Of a stretch of 64,000 nucleotides of DNA, positions 1-12,379 are shown in pieces (position 1 is the first letter of the stretch; every line of letters begins with the position of its first letter). The position numbers were made by a program, and so were the translations under genes. This DNA comes from Rhyacophila brunnea (lineage: Eukaryota; Arthropoda; Insecta; Trichoptera; Rhyacophilidae). Location: the NCBI GenBank assembly GCA_022495005.1, contig JAGYXB010000687.1, positions 1,798,001 through 1,862,000 of the forward strand, given 5' to 3'. Below the pieces are notes generated by a model. That model saw only the letters and a program-made list of their open reading frames with translations. It did not search any database and had not been told where the DNA came from.

Positions 1-203
1 TTCTTTGATTTTCCTCGTCTTTATTTTATTGATTTAAGGTGGTAGGTACTTGTGTCATATTGGGATATTTTTCTCATTATTTGTCACCGGTGGGAACAAA
101 ACTGGTAGTGACAACCGGGAATAAACCTGCTCTGCTCCACGCCGTTCCACAATCCCTATAATCCTATGTACTTAACTGAAATGTTGAGAACCACTATCTT
201 TTT

Positions 204-599
204 TTGGGGTAATTCCGAACTAATAGTATCAAAAGTTAGGGATTATGGAAACTATTAACAAAATTGATGATATTTTGTGTTAGGAGTAATTACGGTCGAA
301 AAAGAAAGGTAAACCTTTGGTCAAAGTGCAATAAAATCAACTTTTGAATAATTTCGGAATTACCCCAAGATATTTCGTAATTTCCCCAATGCCAAAAAAA
401 AATGACTGAATTTTTCAAATTCTCAATTTAAAGAACCCAACTATATATTCAAGAATCTAATATATATTAATCATACATCTTTTCTTTAAGTACACAGAGG
501 TAAAACAATAATGGCAGTAAATATAAAACACTTTGAATAATTAACCGAAATATATAACCTCTAGTCATCTCATAGAAATTCCTATCGGAATTACCCCAA
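204..599. repeat. Inverted-repeat element with GGGGTAATTCCGA ends
   Basis: The motif TTGGGGTAATTCCGAA begins at 204 and its inverse TTCGGAATTACCCCAA lies at about 353-368. A second inverse copy ends at 599. The arrangement suggests a small terminal-inverted-repeat element with an extra internal end, or two nested copies. No coding sequence and no convincing target duplication were seen. The flanking bases 1-203 and 600-872 are AT-rich and show nothing recognisable. Confidence 0.4.
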
Positions 600-872
600 T
601 GCACCTTATACCTATTGATTGGCTGACATTATAAAAGTAGGTAGAGCGAACGTAAGTAGTTGATATCAATTTTGTACGAAATAAATAATGTCTTTGATCT
701 CGTTAATATAATAAATACATATTATGTAAATGTGTTCATATATTTCTTTGTTAATATTTGCTTCATAAGTGGATTTCAATTCTTTGACATTGTAGGCAAT
801 TTGGTTTTCAAATTTGAGTCGTAAAATTTTTGTGACCATAATATATGGTACTTACATAATAATATTATGTAC

Positions 873-1034
873 GCCCGATGCCCGTGATGGACAAGTGGCA
901 ACACTCGCGCTTATAAAGTCGTGGATCTCGGGTTCGAATCATAGGTCCTAGAGTGTTTCCCAAACTTTCGACATCTGTGTAGACCTTCTATAATTTTCGT
1001 AACACTGAGTAGGTACCCCAGGTCAAAAAAAAAT
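873..1034 (+). mobile_element. tRNA-derived SINE
   Basis: The 5' part carries RNA polymerase III promoter elements: an A-box-like TGGACAAGTGGC at about 887-898 and a near-consensus B box GGTTCGAATC at 931-940, with tRNA-like spacing. It continues into about 85 bases unrelated to tRNA and ends in a run of nine A at 1025-1034. A bare tRNA gene is unlikely, because the head does not close into an acceptor stem and the A-rich tail fits a SINE. The family was not recognised. Confidence 0.6.
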
Positions 1035-1476
1035 GCATATTATACTTTAATAACAATCAAAATATATTTATTTTTTCTTTTTTAGTACACAAACAAAATA
1101 ATAATAAACGAAAAATAAAATAAATAAAAGTTATGTTATAAATAACATTCATTATAAATCAATGAGAAGGATTAAATTGTTTATGTTGAGACAGACCATT
1201 ATAATTTGGTTCCCTGGTTATTAATTTTAATCTGAGATGCGGTTCCAAATCGAAAAGCCTGTTCCTTTTTTTACTTAATGCCTATAAATGCTGAAAAAGC
1301 AACTTTACATAGACATGCAGTTGGAAAAGGCAAGATGTATTTCAGGACTTTGCAACCAGAGTGATGTTAAAGTAGGTACACCCCTTATATTTATTTTTGA
1401 AGAATCCGTCTGAAGCTAATTCCAACAATTGCACTTTTACCGCATACGATAAACCTTCTAGCGTGGATGTTGTACT

Positions 1477-2201
1477 TAGGGATTCCAATCCCAGGATCCC
1501 GAGCTATGTTCGATACCTATGAATCCCGGGATTGATAAACATAATCCCGAAACTTTCGGGATTGGTTTTTTTATCAATTTTTATGGAAAATAAAATTAAA
1601 ACGAAAATATAACAGAAAAATACTTTTAATAACTACATTAAAAATAAACTGAGTTTGAATGAAGTTTGATTTATACTCATGTGTAAGTTGCCGATTCATT
1701 TTATTTTTTCACATAAATTAATAAAAATGAGAAAGATTGGAAAAAAAATAATCCTTCGCACTATTAACAAAGTAATTCCACCATGATTTCATACGTTTTA
1801 CGGCATTTTCATATTTGGCTGACTAATTAGATTTATGAAGCGGAAAGGCCATAAGTACACCATGATTCGCTTTACTATTTTAAATCTCGCTAACCCATTC
1901 ATAAGTCTTTACTATGAGAAACAGCAATCTCATATTAAATTCACATTATTATTTATATTACAATATTATTTAGATACTCCATTAAACTTATGTATTTCCA
2001 AGATTGAACGTATACAATATTAAAAATAAATGTCTTAAACTGTATAAATTATACTAGATTTATTTTTGATAGATGTTATCAATGTTATTTGTAAATATAA
2101 AATTTTTATATTAACAATGGAAGAAATGCCAATCCCGGGATTGTCAAATTGTAATCCCGAAATCCCGGGATCAGAATTTTGGCTCGGGATTGGATTCCCT
2201 A
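1477..2201. mobile_element. hAT-type MITE, TAGGGATTCCAATCCC ends
   Basis: The ends are near-perfect inverted repeats (TAGGGATTCCAATCCC and GGGATTGGATTCCCTA). They are flanked by an identical 8-bp duplication GTTGTACT at 1469-1476 and 2202-2209, which is the hAT signature. Subterminal AATCCCGGGATT-like palindromes occur several times near both ends. The 725-bp interior is AT-rich and holds only short meaningless ORFs (1835-2023, 2066-2380 and its antisense), so this is a non-autonomous copy. Confidence 0.85.
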
Positions 2202-2209
2202 GTTGTACT

Positions 2210-4142
2210 GATATCGTATTAATGCTTGTTGCACCAGGCGCAGCCGAACCCGGTGCAGCGCGTACCCCCACCAAACTCTCCCCGTACGGGGGTACGCATA
2301 CCACACTCTGGGAAACACTGGACCTAGATCATCGACCTACGAAGTTGATTGATTTATTGGCTAACAAACATTTTTCGTAAAAAAAAAAAAAGTGAAGAAA
2401 CCAAGGGCGAGGCGAGATTGAAGTCACATCATTTAGTGTTTTTTAATGTATGAAAAATCTAAAGAGGCCTCTAAAATGTTACGGCACGTCCCGCCACTGA
2501 TAAGTTATCATCCACGGTCCAGTGGTAACGCCAACAACAAATTTTGTTATCTAAGCACATGGCCCGATGCGATAAGAATGCCAACTATGTTGCGTGAAAA
2601 AACAACAATGTTCCAATATTATTAGAACGAAATAATTATACCACTCACAATACGATGGGACATTCAGGTAATCTACTGTCAATAAAAGCTCGCAGTACCT
2701 ACGTATTCGAATGATGTTTATTCAAAGATGGCATCATTACACAAAAAGATTGTCTAAAATCTTAAAATATCGATGTTCTATCTGTACTACCTATATAGGA
2801 TATATTATGACAGGTGCAGAATAAGTTACTGCCAAATTAATTAGTTTAGTTTATAATATGTAACAATATTACAATTTGGAAAATAATTTGACTTATCTAA
2901 GCAGAACGGAACCAACCCACATTCATGAAGGCTGATTATAAACTTAACGATAGAGAGATGACTCCAAAAAGCTTTTGTGCATATTCATGAAATTGATGGT
3001 CGTTTGTTCTAGTATGTTAATTAAGGGCATTTAACAATTTCATTATCTTATATTTTAATATGTCGACTGAGCAATATTCTTTGCATCCAGCTGATTTGCA
3101 AAATACTATGAAACGACAAAATGAGTAATAATATCGTGTTGGTGTTGACGCTCTAACTAGACATTATCGCATTTGCATACGTCAATGCGAAAAACAAATT
3201 GGACATATGTATAGTTACGCTGAAAGGAACCAACCTACAATATTATATTAATTATGTGTGACTAAGTTTACCGTTTTTACTAATTCATTCAATATTTTAT
3301 TTTACAAAATGGAGTACATAGTAACATTTATCAAGAACGGGTTTTTCGTTTTATCACATGATTGTTATTATTGTTTGCAATTGTGGAACTTTTTTTAAAT
3401 AATTAGTTGTTATTTCGGGCAGTGGATGAACGCCGATCAGGTGGATAACATGAATATCCATGGTATCCCCCGCAAGGCTTAGTCTTAGAAATGTCAAATT
3501 AAATCAGTTTGCTTATGTGAAAACCAGAGTTTTATTTACCACTGGAATTCAATATCTCACTAAAAATAAAAATACCACATTATTTCCTCTGCACGTTCTA
3601 ATGATAAATAATAATCCCTGCATTCAATTCGGTGCATGTCTATAGTATTGCATACGATACACAAGAGTTGCGCAATATGCAATACTACTGGACATTCTTT
3701 CAGGGGCACATCCCGGCTGTATTTTGCAGCTTCCATTAGATTACTGAAATTACTTCAGTGCACTGGAGCATTCACGAACTATTAATACTTTCCAACGCCT
3801 GTCAGTAATATGAATATTGCAGCAGAGTTATTTAAAGACTATCGCAAAAAAGTCCATCAATCAATCTTTTGGCATTGCGTCACGCGATTTTGTATAATAT
3901 ATCTAATATTATAACATTACATATCGTTGATAATACTATTAAAATAACATAGTTATTACTTCTTATTCAAAGATGTCACTGTTTAGTTACCAAAATTTAT
4001 CTGCATTTTTTTCCATAAATAGTTAGGAATGTGCTGCAAACAGAGTAAGAGAAATAAAAAAAAATATCAATTCTCTGTTGACTTAACCAAGAGAGATGGA
4101 CGGAAAACTATCGATCGCAAAGCTTTTCGTGCACAATTACTC
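2210..4142. other. Unrecognised spacer
   Basis: No gene, tRNA or complete element was recognised. The interval is AT-rich with short ORFs lacking any family resemblance. A segment near 2945-3000 resembles one near 4090-4142 (AAAGCTTTT.GTGCA), so part of it is probably decayed repeat. Confidence 0.4.
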
Positions 4143-4828
4143 CAGGGTTGGCGAACCTTTTTACGTACGCGTCCCATAAGTTCCTAAATATTATTTTTCG
4201 ACTGTCTGCCGTGCCGAGCAGTTTCACATGGTGAAAAAATGGTGTTTAAAAATTCTATTAAAAATTATGTTATTCTAGATACCACTTACAGAACATAGCA
4301 CACATATAGCTTTATCACTTTTTTCACGCCATATATTTTGGTCCACCAATTTTGAAACTGTGCCAGAATTACTATTACTAGCTCCACCAATTTTTTGATT
4401 CTTATTTGGTATAGCAATGTTTGTTAGCAGAAATGAAATTGTTTGTTGCTGTATTGTACTTAGTTTGGTTCTTTACGTACAAATTGGCACCAGAATTGCT
4501 CCGATCAGATGAAGCATTCTCTCGCTTCAATAGTCTCAAGCATTGTAAATCGATTAAAATCAGAGGTCCGCGGCGCGGCTTCCCCCGCCGCCTGATGACG
4601 TTAGTACGATAATATTAAATGTGACGCATAAAACCTAAGGACCGACCTATGCAATTATTTATTTACATTAAACACAATGCTTATTCTTGAAGAGTATTCT
4701 TCTGCTATTTTTATACAATGCGATAGATATGGCATTTATTATTATTATAGGTATTTTTCTTCTCTTCAAAATAAAACATTCGCGTTCCATGCAAAATCAT
4801 CTCGCATGCCATAGGTTCGCAACCACTG
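4143..4828. mobile_element. hAT-type MITE, CAGGGTTGGCGAACC family, copy 1
   Basis: It starts CAGGGTTGGCGAACC and ends in the approximate inverse GGTTCGCAACCACTG. The interior is clearly related to the copy at 56228-56974: shared CCTTTTTACGTACGCGT after the left end, a shared GTACAAATTG segment, and a shared GCGGCTTCCCC segment followed by CCTGATGA. The short ORF at 4421-4612 lies wholly in this repeat and is not a gene. No clean 8-bp duplication is left here. This copy shows the empty site for the small palindromic MITE found inside the other copy. Confidence 0.7.
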
Positions 4829-7498
4829 GCATAGACTGTAAATTATAGAGGATCTTACGACAAATAAAAAGAAAAATACAAAAATTAACTGAACGGTATA
4901 AGTACAGGATGCAATGCATCGAAAAATCTAAAACATAATATTATTTTAATTTAAAAAGGTAACGAAATGATATGCTTTATGTCTTATATATATAAACATG
5001 AACGAAGTGTGCGCTTGTTTTTGATATGCCAAAAAAGAGAATGCTGGGAGGAAAATAATCATTGTTTTTAAACATTGATCTTAATAAAACATCACTGTTC
5101 ACAAGACAAAGGCGACCGACCGCGAGACCTGATAAAATTATATAATTAACTAATTTTTCTCAAAATCTTCCTAACCACTCCCTAAATTATGAATCGAATA
5201 TTTATTATAACATTGATAAAAAGCTTCCAGCCAAAAATCACAACAATCGTCCGTCGCCAAGGTATTTTAGAATAATAACAAAACTGAGTTACCAATAAAA
5301 AATATTCTGAAACTAAACTGTCGTATTCGAAGTCGTAAATGCAAGTAATCTCTGCGTTTACTTGGCTCGCGATCAATTCAATCACATTTTTAAATCACTC
5401 TGTATTTCGTGCATTGAAAGAGATTTTTAAAATATTATTTAAAAGCTTTTTTATTAACTTTTTCATATTATTTATTACACATTATTGTCTTGTTGTTTCC
5501 AGCTTTATATCGAGACATAAGCTTTTAATATATTTTGATGGTGAGATCAATAATTCATGTGATCAACAGATTGCTATGCCAAAACTGTTCTATTCAACTC
5601 ATGTGACCATCAGTATGATGAACGAGGAATCTCTTTATTCACGTGATTTTTATCATGCGTTACCGTTATGTGAGTACGAGATAATGATAGCTTATCATGT
5701 GCAACGATAGCAACGTACTACGTAATGCCAAAGGTAGACTCACAAAAAGACGTTGTTAATGTTCATACAACAAAATATACCCTCGGGTTTTGTCGATACA
5801 TTTACATTTAGAAGATAATCGATACACAACAGTTCAGTTTCTCATATATATTATATTCTCGTAGGACGTAGGTTATTGGGTGTCTGTTCGGGACGTATGT
5901 AACGTGTCGAACTTTCCCAAGCCAGGCTAAGTCGGGTGGAATCTATCAATGTCCCGCAAGACACAAGAAAATCCTTCAAAATGCACGTTGAGAGCTTTTT
6001 ACAAACCCCTCACCGCATCATTAAAGTATCAGCGAAAACGCATCAGTCTATTTGACACTATTACCCTGGAATCATAAGCAGTACGACGGATGAAAGCAGA
6101 TTATGGAATAACATTAATACAGTTATAGACCCCGGTAAATTGATGGGAAATACACATCTCCTTTTATTAAGCATTTCAATATGAGGAGATCCTACAGATC
6201 TATTTTTTAATCTTTTATTTTAGGTACATTTTTACATCAATAAGTAGATACCAAAATACATGTAAGTAACATTTATTGACAAAAAATATGTGCCAATAAG
6301 GCAGTTATAATTTATTATTGGGATATGGATATAATATTATGTAGTATTGACTTAAGGCAGGCATGTGCAACTTTTGGTTTTGGTCGACCGCATCATAAAC
6401 CCATAGAAATTCACACGAGAAATTTAAAGACTTCATTGTGATTGTGAAAGGGAAGTATTAACATTTCTTTAACCCGTTTATGCGAAAGCTGTTTTATAAT
6501 TAACCAAGAGGAAGCCTCATGACCATGACCTCACTGTATCATTGAAGTCGTATTGCATCACTCACGACTTGAGCGAGAGAAAGAGGGGATGTAAATCCCC
6601 GCGCTTTAAACTTAGCTCCTCTTACCGTCACACAGTAGGAAAATACTAGTGTACAAAATAAGACAAAAACTTATAATTTTCACGACGAATGTAAAATCAA
6701 GTATTTCTTTGTAACTCTAAAAGACAAGTGTTCTATAATTTATAACACTTGAGTGTGAGGAGTGTGATCCAAATATAATACGTATGTTCAGGTTGAAGAA
6801 TGACAATGAGAGAGTGTGGTAGATTACTGCCAGTTTCGATACTTGAGTAGCAGAATTACGGCCTACTTGAAGTTGGACATGCCTGATATACGGTACACAA
6901 ATATCTGCCTCCAATAATACGCATGATATTTTGAAATAACAACTTACTATAAATAACATCCACGATAGAATTGAAATATGGCTATTATTTCATGTTACAA
7001 GTTATATCGAAAAAGGACAGCCGAACTGGCCCAAACACAACAATATTATTCTAACCAAACGTGGGTTAGTTAACCAAATAACGGGGAACGATAAGATAAG
7101 CCCGAGTATTTTACAGTCCGCGATAATGTCAACACGAATCTAACTATGTGTTGATATACAACTGATATGAACTCAATAATATCGCTCCAGGCCGTCATAA
7201 AATCTTGTAAATTGATTCCGCGAATTGGACAAGGAATTCCTAGAAAGAAAGCACGATTTGTTTAAACAAAATTTGAATATTGTATCAAACCATTGAAAAA
7301 GCTGTTGGTTTCAATAGAAAACAATAATTAACAACTTTCCTATCACCAATCGCAACTAGCAGCAATATAGAATCCTAGTGGGACGTTTCCCTATAGTACA
7401 ACCTCAAGTATGGTTTAATAAAATTTACGATAAAATCACAAGAATCGAGTCTTACAAAAGCTCTGGAGGTATTATGTTGATTAACTAGAGACTGGTTA
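4829..7498. other. Unrecognised spacer
   Basis: No recognisable gene or bounded element. The longest ORF (5339-5710, 123 codons, plus strand) is rich in F, I, S and Y as expected from AT-rich noncoding DNA and has no recognised domain. The stretch near 5860-6000 is slightly less AT-rich but shows no ORF or repeat structure. Confidence 0.4.
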
Positions 7499-7731
7499 AT
7501 TTAAAGCAGGGGAGGGCAAACTGCGGCCCGCGGGCCGCATGTGGCACGCCGGGTATTTTTTTGCGGCCCGCCATCATTAATTGTACTTCTGATTACGAAT
7601 AACTTTTTTAAAATTTTTTTTTACAAATATTGACAATAGATTAAAATTTGAACAATTTGTTGTTTCGTTAATGGATTATCTCAGTACGTCTTCCTTGCGT
7701 CTCGTCTCACACTATGTAACCACTATTTTCT

Positions 7732-8634
7732 ATGTTGAACATCTTGACACATTTAAATACTTTTAACTCTGCGTTGCAAGGAAAAAAAATATATGCCCAC
7801 GATATGGTGAAGAGTTTGAATGGATTTCAATTAAAACTCAAGTTGTTCCTTCGACAAATATCGAATAAGAACGTGGACCACTTTCCAACTTTGAAGTTGC
7901 TGAATATACCAGAATATAAATTTGAAGAATATGGTAAAATTATCAAAGCTCTGAATGACGATTTTTTACAAAGAATTGGTGACTTCCGAAAAATTGAGAC
8001 AAGTTTAGCAACAGTACGCGATCCATTTTCAATAGATATTGATAGTGTACTGACAGAGCTACAACTTGAGATTATTGGTCTGCAGTGTGACACTGATTTA
8101 AGAGAATTGCATCGTCGCGAAGATATGTGTCGCTAGGTTTCAAAATCAGCCATGTCCATAATAGGTGAATAGGAGAAAAACAGCTTTTTGTTTTCTCAAA
8201 TACACAGACACAAGGGTGAAAGTTTATATTATTTCGAGTATAGAATATTTTAAATTAATAAATTCTACATTTTGATAATGCAGAAATGTTAGAAAGCAGT
8301 AGTTCTTCAGCAATTCACAAAAAAGTCAAAAACACCTAAAGGTGGACTTGGCTGATTTTGAAATGTAGCGACACATATATCCAAATCTTACAATGCCCTT
8401 AATTCAGACAAATTCGAACAACTTAAAGATTATGCAAGAAAAATGTTCGTTGTTTTTGGATCAACCTATATATGTGAACAAACATTTTTGATCATGAACC
8501 TCAATAAAAATTCTTTACGATCAAATATCTCCGATGCCCATTTACAAGCAGTTTTGAAAATATCAACCACAAAATTAACATCTGAATTTGAAAAAATGTA
8601 CAACACTTTCATTCTTCTCATTATTTTTTTGTAA
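7732..8634 (+). pseudogene. hAT transposase fragments
   Basis: Fragment 1 (7732-8125) reads as the middle part of the hAT transposase lineage that gave rise to GTF2IRD2/ZBED proteins: HLNTFNSALQGK near its start, a helical FQLKLKLFLRQI stretch, and LQLEIIGLQCD near its end. Fragment 2 (about 8424-8634) is the C-terminal dimerisation region: MFVVFGSTYICEQTF, then NLNKNSLRS and DAHLQAVLKIST. The N-terminal zinc finger and the catalytic acidic residues are missing. A TA-flanked MITE interrupts the frame at 8126. This is a dead remnant; assignment to hAT is firm, the exact family less so. Confidence 0.85.
8126..8375. mobile_element. TA-flanked MITE inside the hAT remnant
   Basis: The left end TGTGTCGCTAGGTTTC and the right end GAAATGTAGCGACACA are inverted repeats, extended by a shared AAAATC(AGCC). 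TA dinucleotides flank both sides (8124-8125 and 8376-8377), consistent with a Tc1/mariner-type transposition. It splits the hAT transposase remnant, which resumes downstream in coding register, so it inserted after the hAT copy. Its 250-bp interior has no ORF. Confidence 0.75.
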
Positions 8635-8760
8635 TGTTTATTTTTCGTGATAATAAATAGTGTATATCTAAAAATGGTATTTTACTTGCGGCCCGCCGCT
8701 CATTTTGAATTCTTGAATTTGGCCCTCCATCCAAAAAGTTTGCCCGCCCCTGATTTAAAG

Positions 8761-9400
8761 CCTTTATATTTTTCCCCGACATAAAAAAGCCACAAATCCG
8801 GCATAATATAAGAGGATGATTAAGGAAACTAAGTCAGCAAAATGTGAAATCCAAGTTTACTTATTAAACATCTGGTAGCAATGGAAATATTCTCTACTTT
8901 TCCCCGGCTGAGATATTTTAATTACAAAATTCTTAATGTAGATCTACCTTATATTCTTTTACAGTCGGAAAAAAAACTCATGTTCTTTGCAAACAAAAAT
9001 AATAGATACTTATATTCTTCGCGATTTTAAATGACTAAAATTGTACGTTCTGCACACTCAACAGAGTGGATTAAACTGCTTTGAGAGTAAATGGACTGAA
9101 ATAAACAATTCATGGGGATGAACGGATTATAAGGTGTGACGCAATAAGATTTTTTAACTTTATAAATACCATGACCTGACCTTACTTACAACTTGAATGT
9201 AAAATATACACACCATAGGTATAGGTAAAATAAATATTAAAGCAACCATTTATAGACATACCAGTTTCAATGGTTCCAATACAATATTGTATGAAAAGAT
9301 ATATAGGTAAGTAGGTACAATGAATTTCTTTTAAAAATAATGATATAATATGCTAGTTGGGAATGCATTAAAAAGGGGGCGCCTTTAAGGCTATACTTCA
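8761..9400. other. Unrecognised spacer
   Basis: AT-rich, no gene or bounded repeat recognised. Confidence 0.4.
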
Positions 9401-9687
9401 GCTGGGGCACGGTCTAAAACGATCGTGACTACGCGACGCGAAGATTTTGCAAACGACGCCTGCAGAACAAAACATAAGTTGTCATAAAAATACAACATGC
9501 GTCCATTTAATGTTCTGTTTATTGTTCTATTAGTAACAATAATAATATATTCATTGACATGTTTTCTTTTTCAAGTAAATAGGTAACGTTTTTTAGTAAT
9601 CTTTACACGAATTAAGAATTAATACCCCCGTCGCCATCACGAAACAAATTGACGTATTCACGAGTGACGTAGTGACGAGTTCAAAAT
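9401..9687 (-). mobile_element. MITE, GTTGAGGCAC family, truncated copy
   Basis: It is related in inverted orientation to the fuller copy at 55627-55954. Shared segments include GGCACGGTCTAAAA near the left end, AACATGCGTCCATTTAAT, TTTTTCAAGTAAAT, the TTAGTAATCTTTACACGA segment, and CACGAAACAAATTGACG. The part corresponding to the other terminal repeat is missing or too diverged to see, so the right boundary is approximate. Confidence 0.65.
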
Positions 9688-9732
9688 ATACGCTTATCTA
9701 CTTAGCTATGTTCTGTATAAGTCTTTAACAAC

Positions 9733-10305
9733 TCGAATGGTACCAGAAAACTACATTAATTCGGCCACATTATGAGAGGTCAAGAGTACTGCATTCCCTA
9801 ACTTGTAATACAAGAAAAGATTAATATGTAGGTAGAGATAAATCAGAATACAGTGGCACCATGGGCATGGTAAAAGCGGTTTGAGGTTGTAGTCATGTAG
9901 TGGTATCGTTAATCCGTTAGCTACTGCTCATACTTCGAGTACAATATGGTAAACTGTTTATAGAAAATGATGATTGTTTAAAATTTAAATAAATAACAAT
10001 ACATACGGTACGTTAATTGTATAAATTAAAATTACAATTCCATTTTCTGCGAACAGATAAATGCATTGCATTCGAAAATAATTGATAACTAGCACTACCG
10101 TCGTAAGTAGAAATTCAGTGTCTCGCCCTATCTATAAATAGTCGGCCTAGGGTGCCACTGTATAATGATAAACGTAGCAGAGAACGACGTCGTATTTCGT
10201 AGTTTAAGAACTACTCCACCGAACTGTTCCGGGTAGCACACGATAGACCAAAGATTGTCCTGAAGTTGGCTAACTAAGACGATGGCACGGTAAGAATAAT
10301 AATAA
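9733..10305 (+). pseudogene. LINE 3' end (RTE-like endonuclease/RT tail), split by a MITE
   Basis: Two pieces (9733-9823 and 10161-10305) together match the 3' coding tail also present at 31020-31706. The first holds the FGHIMRG-type segment (TCGGCCACATTATGAGAGG) and a CATTCCCTAACTTG segment. The second holds the AACGTAGCAGAGAACGACG segment and ends with GATGGCACGGTAAGAATAATAA, the typical LINE terminus. A 310-bp MITE lies between them. Stops and frameshifts are frequent, so it is a 5'-truncated dead copy. Confidence 0.7.
9851..10160. mobile_element. hAT-like MITE with CAGTGGCACC ends
   Basis: It begins CAGTGGCACC and ends GGTGCCACTG, a perfect 10-bp inverted repeat of the CAG..CTG hAT style. 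It interrupts a LINE tail whose two halves match an uninterrupted relative at 31020-31706. A clean 8-bp target duplication was not found, so the superfamily call rests on the ends alone. Confidence 0.65.
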
Positions 10306-11636
10306 CTCTAAACATTATTTGGCGGTGAGAACTCTACTGTTGCTGACATTGTCTTTCCAATAACACTAAACCTTTCCAAGACTCGCTTTAATACACCATA
10401 GATGCATATTATGACGTATCTTTCAATATCATATTAAAATTATTATCGTTGGCTAATGGATGCTTTTTTTTTGATACATGGTATTTTTAAAAAATCCGGT
10501 AAATTTTCCAGCACTGTGTGTTGTAGTAGGTATTATTTATTACACGTCACGTGCAATATGTCGGGGGACCGCATTTCGTTGCATGTACCTAAATAGATTT
10601 TTGAATAACCCGCCAACTGAACATATTTACTTATAGTGCGATTCATAAGTATGCAAATTTATGAATAATACGCGAAAAACAGATACCTTGTAATAATAAT
10701 CGTAGAATACCGAACAACCAAATTCAGCATGCCACAACGGCCGGCATTATCAGGGAGGGGTAATCCCTAATTCTAACGTAGGTATTCGAATATAAATAAG
10801 TATGTATTTACTTACTCACTTACGCATTACTAATATCATTATTATACTTTTATACTATTTTATACCTCTTTGATTTATATTATATCCGGCATTCTTTCTA
10901 TTTCCTGGCTATAATTACATAGCTGAGTCAGATAAGGTAGACAAGGAAAATAGCCCGACAAAAACAATTCATTGATAACATATAAGAATTTCCTACTATA
11001 TGTTTGGGTATAACACTTTAACAACATTAATCTATTAGTAATAAAATTTTACGAAAATAATGTTTGGAGTTTTCAGTTTATTAATTCAAATATTGACCAA
11101 AATATCAGCAGTCGAAAACCACTTTATACTTAAAATTTACAAATCGTAAGACATACAATGATACAATAAAAAGGTCTATAATCAGAATGGTTTGGTTAGA
11201 TACGACTTATATATTTCGGAAAGTCTGTTGAAAATCATAAGTAGGTAGGTAGCTGGCAAAGCGTATTATCTATTGGGCGCAAAACCCACTTAACGCAGCG
11301 AGTAGGGCACTCGCGCAAAATTTCACAAGTGGCGCGTAATTCATCGAAAATACAACGTAATCAAATACGCCAGCGTACACTGGATTTGACGACGCATTGT
11401 GCCCGCCCGCTCCATGAGTCACCGTTGTGTGGCTTCTCAGCGGTACGAATTAACGAAAATACAACGTAGTCTATATATTAAATATTATGGGAATAAATCA
11501 AATAAAAACAGTATATTATATGTACCTACTATGACTTTCTTTTAGCGCGTTGTATGAATACATATGTACCTTTACGGGTGTAAAAACTGTAATTTAAATG
11601 TTTTCGATCATAAAATTACTATTTGAACCTATTACC
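10306..11636. other. Unrecognised spacer
   Basis: No gene recognised. The segment 11270-11465 is richer in G+C and contains two similar CGAAAATACAACGTA words, at about 11345-11360 and 11453-11468, suggesting a small diverged duplication. No ORF of note. Confidence 0.35.
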
Positions 11637-11644
11637 GTCTACCC

Positions 11645-11989
11645 CAATGATACTCAACCTTTTTTTTCTTCGGGCCAAATACATATGTTTGTAAATTAAC
11701 GCGGGCCGCATCACTACTGGTGTGATGAAAAAAATCATGAAACCACCCTTTTTTACAAAACATCTTTGAGATTTAAAAAAATATGCGTGTATTTTAAATT
11801 AATCGTGTGCAATAGCAACACTCTTATACCAGATCTGATGTCGACCATAATGACAATCCTCTTCGGGTGTCACTATCTGTGCGTCAAAGTCGAAACGAAT
11901 CTCAAGATATTAAGATACGAAATTCCTGATAATAAATGTGTTTCGGGCCGCACATAAAAGCTTTAAGGGCCGCAGGTTGAGTATCGCTG
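11645..11989. mobile_element. hAT-type MITE with GATACTCAACC ends
   Basis: The ends CAATGATACTCAACC and GGTTGAGTATCGCTG are inverted repeats. An exact 8-bp duplication GTCTACCC flanks them at 11637-11644 and 11990-11997. GCGGGCCGC and GGGCCGCA motifs lie just inside, as in many hAT elements. The 345-bp interior holds no transposase; the ORF at 11766-11957 belongs to the repeat. Confidence 0.85.
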
Positions 11990-12099
11990 GTCTACCCGTT
12001 ACCGTATACTATTTGTATATGTATAAAGGATTCGAAAAGTAATTATAACCCCGCCATTAGCTGATTATCCAACAAAATGACGATAATAGCGATAACCAT

Positions 12100-12375
12100 C
12101 TGCTGTCAAATCCTTAATTTAAAACCCGCTCTTCGGTCAAGTTGTCATCGCGAGAGTCACCGGAAAAACGCGCGCGAAATGTGAAAACAACACGACACAA
12201 AAAAGCGCGAAAATCACCGGCCGCAACAGCTGAGAGGATGGACCGCGACCTTCACACAGTGGCGTCGCGGTCGTCGCATGCCCGACATTTTTACATAAAT
12301 GGATACCACGCGACGGTAAACTACCGGCGAGGGAAATCAGCGATTATACCGGGGTCACGTAATCAAAAAGCGATA
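12100..12375 (+). other. CpG-rich block, possible 5' exon or promoter
   Basis: This block stands out from its AT-rich surroundings by G+C content and many CG dinucleotides (CGCGCGAAA, GCGTCGCGGTCGTCGC). An open frame runs from about 12142 to 12378 and contains an internal ATG at 12238 that would give 46 codons. No domain was recognised, and no similar block was noticed elsewhere in the window, so it does not look like one of the visible repeats. Candidate splice donors such as ACG|GTAAAC (near 12317) exist but are weak. A first exon with 5' UTR is possible; an unrecognised repeat is equally possible. Confidence 0.25.
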
Positions 12376-12379
12376 TAAA

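Larger units (their letters stand above)
7507..8752 (+). mobile_element. Internally deleted hAT element (GTF2IRD2/ZBED-type lineage)
   Basis: The left end CAGGGGAGGGCAAACT and the right end AGTTTGCCCGCCCCTG are inverted repeats beginning CAGGGG. An exact 8-bp duplication ATTTAAAG lies at 7499-7506 and 8753-8760. Subterminal GCGGCCCGC motifs occur inside both ends. Within are two fragments of an hAT transposase in the expected order, separated by a later MITE insertion at 8126-8375. At 1246 bp it is far shorter than an autonomous hAT element (usually 2.5-4 kb), so it has lost its 5' coding part as well as catalytic segments. Confidence 0.9.

Noticed and set aside
5339..5710. 123-codon ORF, plus strand
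   Set aside because: Composition typical of AT-rich noncoding DNA, no domain, overlaps an antisense ORF.
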